This document shows positions 1-7,316 of a DNA stretch of 14,695 nucleotides, piece by piece. Source of the stretch: Pseudomonadota bacterium (GTDB lineage: Bacteria > Myxococcota_A > Polyangia > Polyangiales > Polyangiaceae). Below the pieces are notes generated by a model. That model was not told the origin of the DNA and did no database searches. It was given only the letters and a program-made list of their open reading frames with translations. Location: the NCBI GenBank assembly GCA_023402175.1, contig JAEXCN010000546.1, forward strand, positions 1 to 14,695, in the 5' to 3' direction. The first letter of the stretch is position 1. Each line of letters starts with the position of its first letter. A program made the translations under genes and the position numbers.

Positions 1-17
1 GCCGACGGAGGTGCGCG

Positions 18-1151
18 ATGAACCGCCTCGGAGCCGCTCTCGTCCTCGCCAGCAGCCTCGCCGTCGGATGTGGCGGCGCAGCGACGTCGAGCATCGTCAA
101 GGTCGGCGAGGCCGAACGAGCGCGCGCAGGCCTGCAGGGTCAGGACGCGCAGACCCTCGCGCCGCAAGCCTTCGCCGAGGCCGATCAGGCCCTCCGCGCA
201 GCGAAGGACGCCGAGCGAGCCGGAGACGCGGTCGCCGCCGAGCTCCATGCCGAGCGCGCCGTCGCGGCCTACCAGCACGCCGTTGCGCTCGCGCGCCTCG
301 CTCGCGCGACCGACGAGGAGACACGAGCGAAAGAGGCGCTCGCGCGGGCCGTCGAGCAATCGCAGCGCTTCGGAGCGGCACGCAAGGCCGCCGAGCGCGA
401 GGCGGACGATCTCGAGAAGCAGCTCAAGATCGCGCGCGAGGCCGAACGTCCGGCGACCGCAGGCCCGACCGATCCCGATCGCGAGCGCGCTCGTCTCGTC
501 GCCGCGCAGTCGCTCGCGACGCAGGCGCGCCTCCTGTGCAGCGCGGCGCGCCTCGTCTCGCCTCAGGCGCCCGGCCTCGCCGAGGCGGAAGCGGCGGCCG
601 CCGACCTCGAGAAGAAGCTCGAGGGTTCTCCGAAGCCTGCGCCCATCGACGCCGCAGCCCGTGCGCGGGCCGCGTGTCTGAGCGCGCTGACCCGCGCACG
701 TCGCACGGGCGCTCCCGATACCGACCAGGCCGATGCCCTCCTCGGCGAGCTCTCGCGCTCGTCCGATCCGAAGGCGAAGAGCGCGACCGACCTCGCGCCG
801 GCGCGCGACGAGCGCGGCGTCGTCGTCACGCTGCGCTCGCTGTTCAAGGGCGACAAGCTCTCGGCCGAGGGCGAGACCGTGCTCGAGGACCTCGGCCGCG
901 TTGCAGGTGCACACCCCGGCTTCTCGGTGCAGGTCGTCCTGCACGACGCGACACCTCCGAGCGCGGCGGACGTGGCGCTCGCGAAGAAGCGCGGTGAGGC
1001 GATCACGAAGGCGCTGACGGTCGGCGGCGCGAGCGCGGCGAAGACGAAGGTCGAGCTCGCGGGCGCGCGCGCGCCGGTCGTCGACCCGACGGACGCGAAG
1101 CGGCGTGAGCGGAACGCGCGCGTCGAGGTCGTCTTCGTCGGCGGAAGCTGA
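18..1151 (+). CDS. OmpA-like lipoprotein with helical N-terminal region
   Basis: The 377-residue product starts with a lipoprotein-type signal peptide: Arg3, a hydrophobic stretch, then a lipobox ending LAVGC, which makes Cys18 the likely lipidated residue. Residues ~35-250 are Ala/Glu/Arg-rich helix with the alternating pattern of DUF4398-type or coiled-coil envelope proteins. The last ~115 residues resemble an OmpA/Pal peptidoglycan-binding domain: a strand around VVVTLRSLF, a helix with AKKRGEAITKAL, and a C-terminal RNARVEVVF matching the usual NxRVE ending. The likely role is tethering the outer membrane to peptidoglycan from the periplasm; this is inferred from the fold. The start is well supported by GGAGG at 7-11, six bases before ATG. 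Only 12 nt separate its stop from the stop of the convergent regulator gene, with no visible terminator. The OmpA domain is divergent, so the exact ligand is uncertain. Confidence 0.85.
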   Translation: MNRLGAALVLASSLAVGCGGAATSSIVKVGEAERARAGLQGQDAQTLAPQAFAEADQALRAAKDAERAGDAVAAELHAERAVAAYQHAVALARLARATDEETRAKEALARAVEQSQRFGAARKAAEREADDLEKQLKIAREAERPATAGPTDPDRERARLVAAQSLATQARLLCSAARLVSPQAPGLAEAEAAAADLEKKLEGSPKPAPIDAAARARAACLSALTRARRTGAPDTDQADALLGELSRSSDPKAKSATDLAPARDERGVVVTLRSLFKGDKLSAEGETVLEDLGRVAGAHPGFSVQVVLHDATPPSAADVALAKKRGEAITKALTVGGASAAKTKVELAGARAPVVDPTDAKRRERNARVEVVFVGGS

Positions 1152-1163
1152 TCTCGCGCGCGT

Positions 1164-1865
1164 CTACGACGCGTTCGTCACGAGCTTGTACCCGAAGCCG
1201 TACACCGTGAGGATGTGCGTTGGCTTGTCCGGGTGCTTCTCGATCTTCTTTCGGAGCTTCACGATGAAGTTGTCGACGGTGCGGTTCGTCGGCGACGCGT
1301 CGAGGCCCCAGATCTTCTGGAGGATCTCGTCCCGACTGACAGGCTGACCGACGCGCTCCGAGAGCAGCTTCAGCAGCTCGACCTCGTAGAACGACAGCGC
1401 ATGCTCCGTCCCGAACGCCTTGAGCGAGTGGGTCGAGAAGTTCACGTGGGCATCGCCGATCGAGAGCAGCTCGGGTGAGGCGCTCGGGCGTGAAGCACGG
1501 CGGAAGATGGCGCGCATGCGCGCGATGAGCTCGTTCACGCTGAACGGCTTCGTGATGTAGTCGTCCGCGCCGGCGTCGAGCCCGCGGATCTTGTCCGTCT
1601 CCTGCGAGCGCGCCGTGAGCATGATGATCGGCATGAACGCGCTCACGCGGCGAAGCTCCTCGCACACGGCATAGCCGTTGATGTCGGGGAGCATGAGATC
1701 GAGGATGACCGCGTCGGGGTTGTGCGTCCGCGCGAGCTGAACGCCGTCCTTCCCCTTCCCCGCCGAGATGACGGCGAAGCCCTCGAACTCGAGCGCATCG
1801 CGAAGCCCCATCACGATGTGAGGCTCGTCCTCGATGATGAGGATCGTCTTCTTGGGGTTCGCCAT
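1164..1865 (-). CDS. OmpR/PhoB-family response regulator (orphan)
   Basis: This is a 233-residue DNA-binding response regulator. The receiver domain (1-~120) has the acidic pair E12/D13, phospho-acceptor D56 in LDLMLPD, T84 in MLTAR and K106 in TKPF. The C-terminal winged-helix domain (~135-233) has the PhoB-type SFYEVELLKLL, a recognition-helix segment NRTVDNFIVKLRKKIE and the wing TVYGFGYKL. Family members bind promoter repeats as dimers after phosphorylation. I chose ATG at 1865, giving MANPKKTILIIEDE; the open frame runs 33 codons further upstream, but that extension has no homology to receivers. The ribosome site is weak (a GGGG just upstream). No histidine kinase lies in the window, so its signal is unknown. 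It faces the OmpA-like lipoprotein gene tail to tail and sits downstream of VWA1, from which a terminator separates it. Confidence 0.93.
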   Translation of the reverse strand: MANPKKTILIIEDEPHIVMGLRDALEFEGFAVISAGKGKDGVQLARTHNPDAVILDLMLPDINGYAVCEELRRVSAFMPIIMLTARSQETDKIRGLDAGADDYITKPFSVNELIARMRAIFRRASRPSASPELLSIGDAHVNFSTHSLKAFGTEHALSFYEVELLKLLSERVGQPVSRDEILQKIWGLDASPTNRTVDNFIVKLRKKIEKHPDKPTHILTVYGFGYKLVTNAS

Positions 1866-1985
1866 CGGCCCCGGAAGATTAGCGAAGTCCGCCACGGAGA
1901 ACCCGCGCAACTTTTCGCGCGGCGGGACCGATGAAACCGGGTGTCGAGCTTGTAGACCAGGCATTCCCTTCGAGCGCCAACGAAC

Positions 1986-2026
1986 AAAAACGAGAAGGGC
2001 GAGCCCAGTGAGCTCGCCCTCTCGTT
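1986..2026 (-). terminator. Intrinsic terminator of the VWA1 gene
   Basis: Read on the minus strand, a 15-bp stem (arms 2026-2012 and 2004-1989, with a single-base bulge and a 7-nt loop) is followed at once by five T residues (1990-1986). It begins about 30 nt beyond the VWA1 stop codon. A strong GC-rich stem directly followed by a U-tract on this strand fits Rho-independent termination of VWA1. It also insulates the response regulator gene downstream. Confidence 0.85.
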
Positions 2027-2056
2027 CGTGTGCTCGCTCAGAGAGCGATCAGCCCG

Positions 2057-4525
2057 TCACTGCTTCGACGTGTCGCCGGCGGCTTCACCCGCGGCGAACT
2101 GCTGGATGCACTGGAGGCTGAAGCGCGCGCCGACGAGGTCAGACGTGCCGGTCGAGAAGATGAGCGCCTGCGGGCAGCGGCCTGCGGGGTTCTTCTTGTT
2201 CGCCGGATCGTTCTCGACGTAGCACCAGCGCCGCTCCGGGCTGTCCTTGCAGGACTCGCCGCGAGCGACAGTCTCCTGCGGGATCTCGCAGACCGGGAGG
2301 GCGGCGAGGTCGAGTCCGCCGTCGCCCGCGCTGCCGGTCTCGAGGCGCTGCTGCTCGAGGAAGACCTTGAGGATCTTCTCCTCCGGCTTCTGCAGCTGGT
2401 ACTTGTCGCACGTGTCGGTGGGGTCACTGAGCTGCGCGAGGACGAGGCACGGCACCTTCTGGGTATCGGCGTTGTCCTCACGAAGCTTCTGCGGGAGGCA
2501 CTGCGTCGTGAGCGCGTTCTTCAGGCGGTCGATGATCGACGCGACGGCGGGACGGTAGCCGTAGGTCGGCGACGTCGGATCGTCGAGCTGGATCGGGCAG
2601 AGCGACGAGACGACGCCCTGGTCGCCGAGCGCGCGAACGACCTGGAGCTCGCGCGTGGTCGGGTAGGCCTTCGCGCGGACCTGCTGGTTGCCCTGACCGC
2701 AGAGCGGCGGATTCGTCGACGACGGGTCGCCGCCGCAATCACAGGATGCCTCGCCCTGGGGACACTCACGCGGCGTCGGGAGCTTGAAGGTGCAGGCGTA
2801 CTGGAGGTCGGCCTTGCCGGTGTTCCACTCGCGGCCGTTGATCGGGTCGTCGCCGTTCTCGCCGCGCGGGAGATCCGCGCCCTTGAGGCCCGCCGCGGTG
2901 CGCGGCTGGACCGACTGGATCATGTGCGGGTCGATGCCGGAGAAGTCGAAGTTCGCCGGATCGCGACCGAGGATCTTCACCCAGTCGTCGTTCGTGATGC
3001 GGCTCTTCTCCGGATCGTTCGGATCGAAGTGGAGCAGCTGGTGCGGGACACCGCCGACGACCGCGAAGAAGATGAGGTCGGGGCTGCGCGTGCTGCGCGG
3101 AAGCGAGCAGAGCTCGTCACCGGTCTCGCGCGGGAGCTTTGCGGCGAAGAGCGGGTTCGTGCACTTCGGCGTGCTCGTGTAGTTCGCGATTTCGCGACGG
3201 CCGTTCGCGCCGACCTTCGTGACGTGCTCGGCCTTGCGGTCGGGCACGCGGAACTTGGTGAAGCCGTCGACGTAGCGCTTGAGCGGGTACTGGGGATCGA
3301 TGCCGTAACGCTCCTTCATGCGGTGGAAGCGCACGTTGAGCTCGTCATCGGTCGGTCCGAAGTAGCCGTCGAACCCCGCGCCCGTCTTGTCCTTCACGGG
3401 GCTCGTCGCGCAGTTCGGATCCTGCTTGATCTTCTGGCAGGACGGCTGGCTCGCATCGCAGAGGCTGGCGAAGCCGCACGACGTGCAGTCCTCGCTGCCC
3501 GGATCGGTCTCACACGCCTTCGTACCGCGCGGAGCGGTCGTGCCCTGGCCCTGACCGCCGCGGAACACCTGCGAGCCGGGGAAGTTCTTGGCCATGAAGG
3601 CCCAGCCCTGGCCGCCGATCGCGAGCGGGTCCGCCGACGAGTCGTCCTCGTCCGTCAGCATGATGATCGCGACGAGCGAGTCGGGACGGAGGAAGTTGGC
3701 GCGCTGTTGGAGCACCTCGATGTCGACGCCGTCGCCGAGGTCCGCCTGGCGGAAGTCGTCGAGCTTGATCGTGTCCCAGGGATCCGGCTGGATGAGGAAG
3801 CGGTAGACGCTTTCGAGCTGGGCTTCGAGACCGCAGCCCGTCTGGTCGACGCCGCGCACGAGCTCGCTGAAGTTCGCCGTGAGGCCGTCCTCTCCTTCGA
3901 TGGTGCGGATGGGGTTCTCGGGCGTGGGGTGGCGCTTCGGGTCGTTGTTTTCCTCCGCCTGCGGGAACCAGGAGAGGAAGTTGCCCGGCGTCGCCTTCTG
4001 GATCGGCTCCGTCGTCCCCTTCTTGTAGTTGATGAGGTGACCGCGGTCGTTCGTGCGCGCGATGTTCGCCGGGCAGACGTCGCCGCCGAAGTTGCCGAGC
4101 GACGACGAGACGATGCCGATGTGCATGTCCGTCACCGGCTTGAACTCCGGCTCGTAATTGTCCGGGCAGAGGTAGCGGTTGTTCTTGTTGCCGGCGGGAT
4201 CCGCCGTGGCGCCGCCCGGGTGGGGCTTGCCCTCGCTGTCGACGCAGCGGGGCTTGAGGAGGCCTTTGATGAGGTCGGGGACGGCGTCCGCGAGGATCTC
4301 CTGCTTGTCACCCATCGACGCCGAGTTGTCGATCGCGAACAAGAGGTCGACCTTGTCGACGGCCTGCTGCGAGACGGTCGACGTGAAATTGACCTTCGTG
4401 GTCGGCGGCTGCTGGCCCACGGGGCGAGCGAGGCAGCCCGTTCCCGCTGCGCCGAGCGTCAGCGCGGTGGCTGTCCACGCCCCGCCGACAAAGAGCCATC
4501 TGCCGAGCCGGCTGTTCCACTTCAT
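2057..4525 (-). CDS. VWA1: secreted Cys-rich VWA-domain protein, probable lipoprotein
   Basis: This 822-residue protein has an N-terminal basic/hydrophobic signal sequence ending in GTGC (Cys31). The lipobox is weak because position -3 is Gly, so lipidation is less certain than export. A von Willebrand A domain spans ~57-300: MIDAS motif DNSAS at 66-70, then T291/D292 in LTDEDDSS, typical of a metal-ion adhesion site. The remaining ~500 residues contain many Cys and blocks shared with VWA2, such as NVRFHRMK, CTNPLFAA, KILGRDPA, IDPHMI, GREW and SLCP. The Cys content suggests an oxidised, disulphide-rich exterior protein. VWA domains usually bind protein ligands through the metal site; adhesin or surface-complex function is inference. 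The start is supported by AAGGAG at 4534-4539, eight bases before ATG. I know no characterised protein with this whole architecture. Confidence 0.88.
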   Translation of the reverse strand: MKWNSRLGRWLFVGGAWTATALTLGAAGTGCLARPVGQQPPTTKVNFTSTVSQQAVDKVDLLFAIDNSASMGDKQEILADAVPDLIKGLLKPRCVDSEGKPHPGGATADPAGNKNNRYLCPDNYEPEFKPVTDMHIGIVSSSLGNFGGDVCPANIARTNDRGHLINYKKGTTEPIQKATPGNFLSWFPQAEENNDPKRHPTPENPIRTIEGEDGLTANFSELVRGVDQTGCGLEAQLESVYRFLIQPDPWDTIKLDDFRQADLGDGVDIEVLQQRANFLRPDSLVAIIMLTDEDDSSADPLAIGGQGWAFMAKNFPGSQVFRGGQGQGTTAPRGTKACETDPGSEDCTSCGFASLCDASQPSCQKIKQDPNCATSPVKDKTGAGFDGYFGPTDDELNVRFHRMKERYGIDPQYPLKRYVDGFTKFRVPDRKAEHVTKVGANGRREIANYTSTPKCTNPLFAAKLPRETGDELCSLPRSTRSPDLIFFAVVGGVPHQLLHFDPNDPEKSRITNDDWVKILGRDPANFDFSGIDPHMIQSVQPRTAAGLKGADLPRGENGDDPINGREWNTGKADLQYACTFKLPTPRECPQGEASCDCGGDPSSTNPPLCGQGNQQVRAKAYPTTRELQVVRALGDQGVVSSLCPIQLDDPTSPTYGYRPAVASIIDRLKNALTTQCLPQKLREDNADTQKVPCLVLAQLSDPTDTCDKYQLQKPEEKILKVFLEQQRLETGSAGDGGLDLAALPVCEIPQETVARGESCKDSPERRWCYVENDPANKKNPAGRCPQALIFSTGTSDLVGARFSLQCIQQFAAGEAAGDTSKQ

Positions 4526-4617
4526 CGTGAGCGCTCCTTCAATCCCTGTTGAGCGGTCAGTGGAAATCGAGCGCGCGCGCCCTCCGTGATCTCCAGCCGA
4601 CCCGAAAATCTCTGTTC

Positions 4618-4647
4618 TACCTATCGAAAGGCGGTCCGAGGTGTCAA
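4618..4647 (-). promoter_or_regulatory. Candidate sigma70-type promoter for VWA1
   Basis: On the minus strand a perfect TTGACA -35 hexamer lies at 4647-4642. At 17-18 nt spacing follow ATAGGT or TAGGTA (4624-4618), a weak -10. This places the transcript start about 85 nt upstream of the VWA1 ATG. The -35 match is exact; the -10 match is poor, which would fit a promoter that depends on a regulator or on another sigma factor. Confidence 0.5.
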
Positions 4648-4663
4648 CGAGGGTACACCTCGG
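4636..4663. promoter_or_regulatory. Perfect 9-bp inverted repeat over the VWA1 -35 box
   Basis: CCGAGGTGT (4636-4644) and ACACCTCGG (4655-4663) are exact inverted copies separated by 10 nt. Their centres are 19 nt apart, about two helical turns, as expected for a dimeric regulator binding one face of DNA. The left arm overlaps the first bases of TTGACA, so a bound protein would probably occlude the promoter. The regulator is unknown. Confidence 0.6.
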
Positions 4664-4688
4664 GGTGGCGGGAGTAATTCACATTGCG

Positions 4689-4719
4689 TGCCCGGAGGGA
4701 AGCCCGATTTTTCCGGGCA
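4689..4719. repeat. 8-bp inverted repeat upstream of the VWA1 promoter
   Basis: TGCCCGGA (4689-4696) and TCCGGGCA (4712-4719) are exact inverted copies with a 15-nt, T-containing spacer. It lies roughly 80-110 nt upstream of the predicted transcript start of VWA1. It could be an activator site or just a stem-loop downstream of VWA2. There is no U-tract, so it does not look like a terminator. Confidence 0.4.
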
Positions 4720-4798
4720 ACCCGAAGGCTCACGCATGCGAGACTGCCAACTTCGTTGCCAGGCGGGTAGCGCGGTTGGCGGCGCACGAAACGCGAAC

Positions 4799-4824
4799 GG
4801 CCCCGCTCGAGAACGAGCGAGGCC
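4799..4824 (-). terminator. Hairpin terminator of the VWA2 gene
   Basis: On the minus strand an 11-bp stem (4824-4814 with 4809-4799) closes a 4-nt loop. One pair is G-U on this strand but a mismatch on the plus strand, which favours a minus-strand RNA. It starts 60 nt beyond the VWA2 stop. The following T content is poor (GTTCGCGTTTCG), so termination may be weak or factor-assisted. Confidence 0.6.
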
Positions 4825-4883
4825 GGGCGGAGATGGGATGCTGGTTGGCGGAGGCGCCTACGAGGAGCGCCTCGGGATGGTCG

Positions 4884-7139
4884 TCAGCGGCTCTCGCTCT
4901 GCTGGATGCACTGCATCGTGAAGCGGGCGAACGAGAGCTTCTGGCTCGCCCTGGTGAAGGTGATCGCGTGCGCGCACTTGGTCAAGACCGGCGACTCGGC
5001 GTAGCAGAACGCGATCTCCTCGCTCGCGTCCTTGCAGATCTCGCCGGGCGGCACGGTGATCTGCGGGACCTCGCAGATCGGGTGGCGCGTCGACTCCTCA
5101 CCTTCATCGGCGCGGAGCCTGTCGCGCGTCTGCTCGAGGATCTGCTGGCTCGGGGGCTTCAAGCCGAAGCGCTCGCAGTCGGAGTCGGGTCCGGGATCCG
5201 GAAGCATCGCGAGCACGAGGCAAGCGACGCTCCCCTGCGCATCCTGGCGTTCGAGCGCGCGCGGCAGGCACGAGCCGACGAGCGATTGCTCGAGCCGCGA
5301 GGTGATGGCGCGGACGGCCGGGCGGTAGCCGTAGTCGTCGGCATCGGGCGCGGTGAGCTGCTTCGGGCAGAGCGAGGCGACGATGCCTTGCTTGTCGAGG
5401 TCCTTCGCGACCATGAGCGGCCGGCGCGTCGGGTAGGCCTTGCCCTTGATCTGGATGCTCCGATCATCGGGTGCGCAGAGCGGCGTGTCCTTGGTCCCGT
5501 CGCAGTCGCACGTCTGCTTGTCGGTGCACGGACGCCGCACGGGCACGGGCTTTCCGGACGCGTCGCGCTCGTAGAGATCGAACGTGCACGCGAACTGGAG
5601 GTCCGCGCCCCCGGTCGACCACTCGCGACCGTGGATCGGATCGGCGTCGTCGCCCGCCGACGCTGGAGGCAGGCCTGGGCGCGGCGTCGTCGATGGGATC
5701 ATGTGCGGGTCGATGTCCTGCTCGTCCCAGCGGGCGGGATCGCGCCCGAGAATCTTCGTCCAATCGATCGCGGCTCTGCCGTCCGCTCCGATGCCCTCCG
5801 GGAGGAGCGCGCCCGGGACGCCGCCGATCAGCGCGAAGTACACGAGGCTCGGCGAGCGCGGTCCGCGCGGAAGGGTGCAGAGCTCGTCATTCGCCTCCTT
5901 CGGCAAACGCGCGGCGAACAGCGGGTTCGTGCAGCCTGGACTCCCCACGTAGCTGCCATTCTCATCGTGCTCCTTGTCGCGGAGCGGAACGCGCGGCTTC
6001 GTGAACGCGTCGACGTAGCGCGAGATCGGGAACTGCGGGTCGACGCCGAAGCGCTGCTTCATCCGATGGAAGCGAACGTTCAGCGGGTCTTCGGCCGCGG
6101 AGTACTTCGGCGTCGAGCATCCGGGAGCGCTGCTATCGAACGCGCACGACGTGCACTCATCGCTCGAGGGATCGCTGCCGCATGCGGCCGTCGCCCGGAA
6201 GAAGGGCTCGTTCATCATGAAGCGCCAGCCGCTTCCGTGGAACGAGAGCGGATCGGCCGACGAGTCGTCCTCGTCGGTGAGGACGATCACCGCCACGAGA
6301 GAGTCTGGCCTGAGAAACGCTGCGCGCTGGCGCAAGAGCTCGACGTCGACTTGGTTCGTCGGTCCGTACGTCGCCGTGTTGCCCGTCTTTTCGATCGCGA
6401 CCCAAGGATCCGGCTGCACGAGGAAGCGGTAGACGCTCTCGAGCTGCGCCTCGAGCCCGCAGCCGTCTTGCCCGACGCCCACGATCAAATCGTGGAACGC
6501 GGCGCCGAGCTCCTCGACGTCCTGCATCTTCGGCACGGGTGGATCGGGATGGCGAACCTTGTCCTTGTTCTTCTCGACGTCCGGGTACCACGCGAGGAAA
6601 TGCAGGTCTCCCGCGGCGGCGACGTCAGCGCCGTCCGGCCCACGCGCCAGGAGGCGACCGTGGTCGTCGCCGTGCGGCCGGTCCACGCTCCCGCACTGGT
6701 CTCCGCCCATTCCGCCGAGCGACGACGAGATCACGCCAATGTGCATGTCCGTGATCGGCGGGAACGCGGGCTCCGACCCGGCAGGGCACATCTCCTTCTC
6801 CGGCTTCAGCGGATCGGAGAGGACCCCGATCGGCTCGCGCGTCATCTTGTCGACGCACTTCGGGAGCACCAGTCCTTTCACGAGATCCGGCACTGCATCG
6901 GCCAGGATCTTCTGCTTGTCGGCCATAGAAGCCGAGTTGTCGATCATGACGAGCAGGTCGATCTTGTCGATCGCGGGCTGGGGCACGACGGTCTCGAACG
7001 AGAGCTTCGTCGTCGGCTCCTCGATCGAAACCGGTCGTCGGATGCAAGCGGGCATGACGGCACAGGCGCTCGCGACCACCGTCGCGACGAGCGCCCGCGT
7101 CCATCCCTCTCGCGAGGGGAAACGCGAATGGCGGGACAT
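4884..7139 (-). CDS. VWA2: paralogous secreted Cys-rich VWA-domain lipoprotein
   Basis: This 751-residue paralogue of VWA1 has basic N-terminal residues, a hydrophobic stretch and a lipobox-like MPAC at Cys32. The VWA domain is at ~58-300 with MIDAS DNSAS at 67-71 and T288/D289 inside LTDEDDSSADPL, a block identical in VWA1. The C-terminal part repeats the VWA1 order of motifs: NVRFHRMK, CTNPLFAA, KILGRDPA, IDPHMI, GREW, CDC, SLCP, YGYRPAV, CLP and a final MQCIQQ. Similarity thus runs almost end to end, with divergent sequence between blocks, indicating an old tandem duplication. It is shorter than VWA1 mainly in the segment after the VWA domain. ATG at 7139 has GAGAGG (7149-7144) four bases upstream, a slightly tight spacing. 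Export is well supported; ligand and exact location are unknown. Confidence 0.88.
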   Translation of the reverse strand: MSRHSRFPSREGWTRALVATVVASACAVMPACIRRPVSIEEPTTKLSFETVVPQPAIDKIDLLVMIDNSASMADKQKILADAVPDLVKGLVLPKCVDKMTREPIGVLSDPLKPEKEMCPAGSEPAFPPITDMHIGVISSSLGGMGGDQCGSVDRPHGDDHGRLLARGPDGADVAAAGDLHFLAWYPDVEKNKDKVRHPDPPVPKMQDVEELGAAFHDLIVGVGQDGCGLEAQLESVYRFLVQPDPWVAIEKTGNTATYGPTNQVDVELLRQRAAFLRPDSLVAVIVLTDEDDSSADPLSFHGSGWRFMMNEPFFRATAACGSDPSSDECTSCAFDSSAPGCSTPKYSAAEDPLNVRFHRMKQRFGVDPQFPISRYVDAFTKPRVPLRDKEHDENGSYVGSPGCTNPLFAARLPKEANDELCTLPRGPRSPSLVYFALIGGVPGALLPEGIGADGRAAIDWTKILGRDPARWDEQDIDPHMIPSTTPRPGLPPASAGDDADPIHGREWSTGGADLQFACTFDLYERDASGKPVPVRRPCTDKQTCDCDGTKDTPLCAPDDRSIQIKGKAYPTRRPLMVAKDLDKQGIVASLCPKQLTAPDADDYGYRPAVRAITSRLEQSLVGSCLPRALERQDAQGSVACLVLAMLPDPGPDSDCERFGLKPPSQQILEQTRDRLRADEGEESTRHPICEVPQITVPPGEICKDASEEIAFCYAESPVLTKCAHAITFTRASQKLSFARFTMQCIQQSESR

Positions 7140-7205
7140 TGAACCTCTCGTTGTCTTCCCCCCTCATGGCCGGCCCCGCGTCGTTCCGTCGATGAACCCG
7201 CCATT

Positions 7206-7270
<65 letters not shown>

Positions 7271-7276
7271 GCTCGC

Positions 7277-7309
7277 GAGCAGCGAGCGAGCAGCGAGCGA
7301 GCAGCGAAC
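7277..7309. repeat. 11-bp tandem repeat, three copies
   Basis: GAGCAGCGAGC is repeated at 7277-7287 and 7288-7298, and again with one substitution at 7299-7309, abutting the hexanucleotide array and ending just before the uvrC stop at 7317. Its GCGAGC text is complementary to parts of the hexamer array, so the two could pair in RNA downstream of uvrC. Confidence 0.8.
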
Positions 7310-7316
7310 GAGCGAG

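Larger units (their letters stand above)
4526..4883. other. 358-nt spacer between the two VWA genes
   Basis: There is no credible gene here; open frames crossing it are GC-driven and continue antisense through the flanking genes. From the VWA1 side it holds the VWA1 ribosome site (4534-4539), a candidate promoter with an overlapping dyad, an 8-bp inverted repeat (4689-4719) and the VWA2 hairpin (4799-4824). It is less GC-rich around 4600-4720 than the genes beside it, as expected for regulatory DNA. Confidence 0.7.

Noticed and set aside
1903..1922. 6-bp GC inverted repeat with an A/T loop upstream of the response regulator gene
   Set aside because: Too short to separate from background in this composition.
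1866..1964. 33-codon N-terminal extension of the response regulator
   Set aside because: Receiver homology begins at MANPKK; the extension has no ribosome site or family support.
2030..4552. 840-codon open frame on the plus strand opposite VWA1, with similar ~830- and ~750-codon frames opposite VWA2 and the helicase gene
   Set aside because: They exactly mirror real genes, are Arg/Leu/Val/Ala/Glu-rich with no domains, and arise because high third-position GC removes stops from the antisense frame.
4746..4762. Near-match to a sigma54 promoter (TGGCA-N6-TTGG) on the minus strand
   Set aside because: The key -12 GC is GG and it is over 200 nt from the VWA1 start; the TTGACA site is a better candidate.
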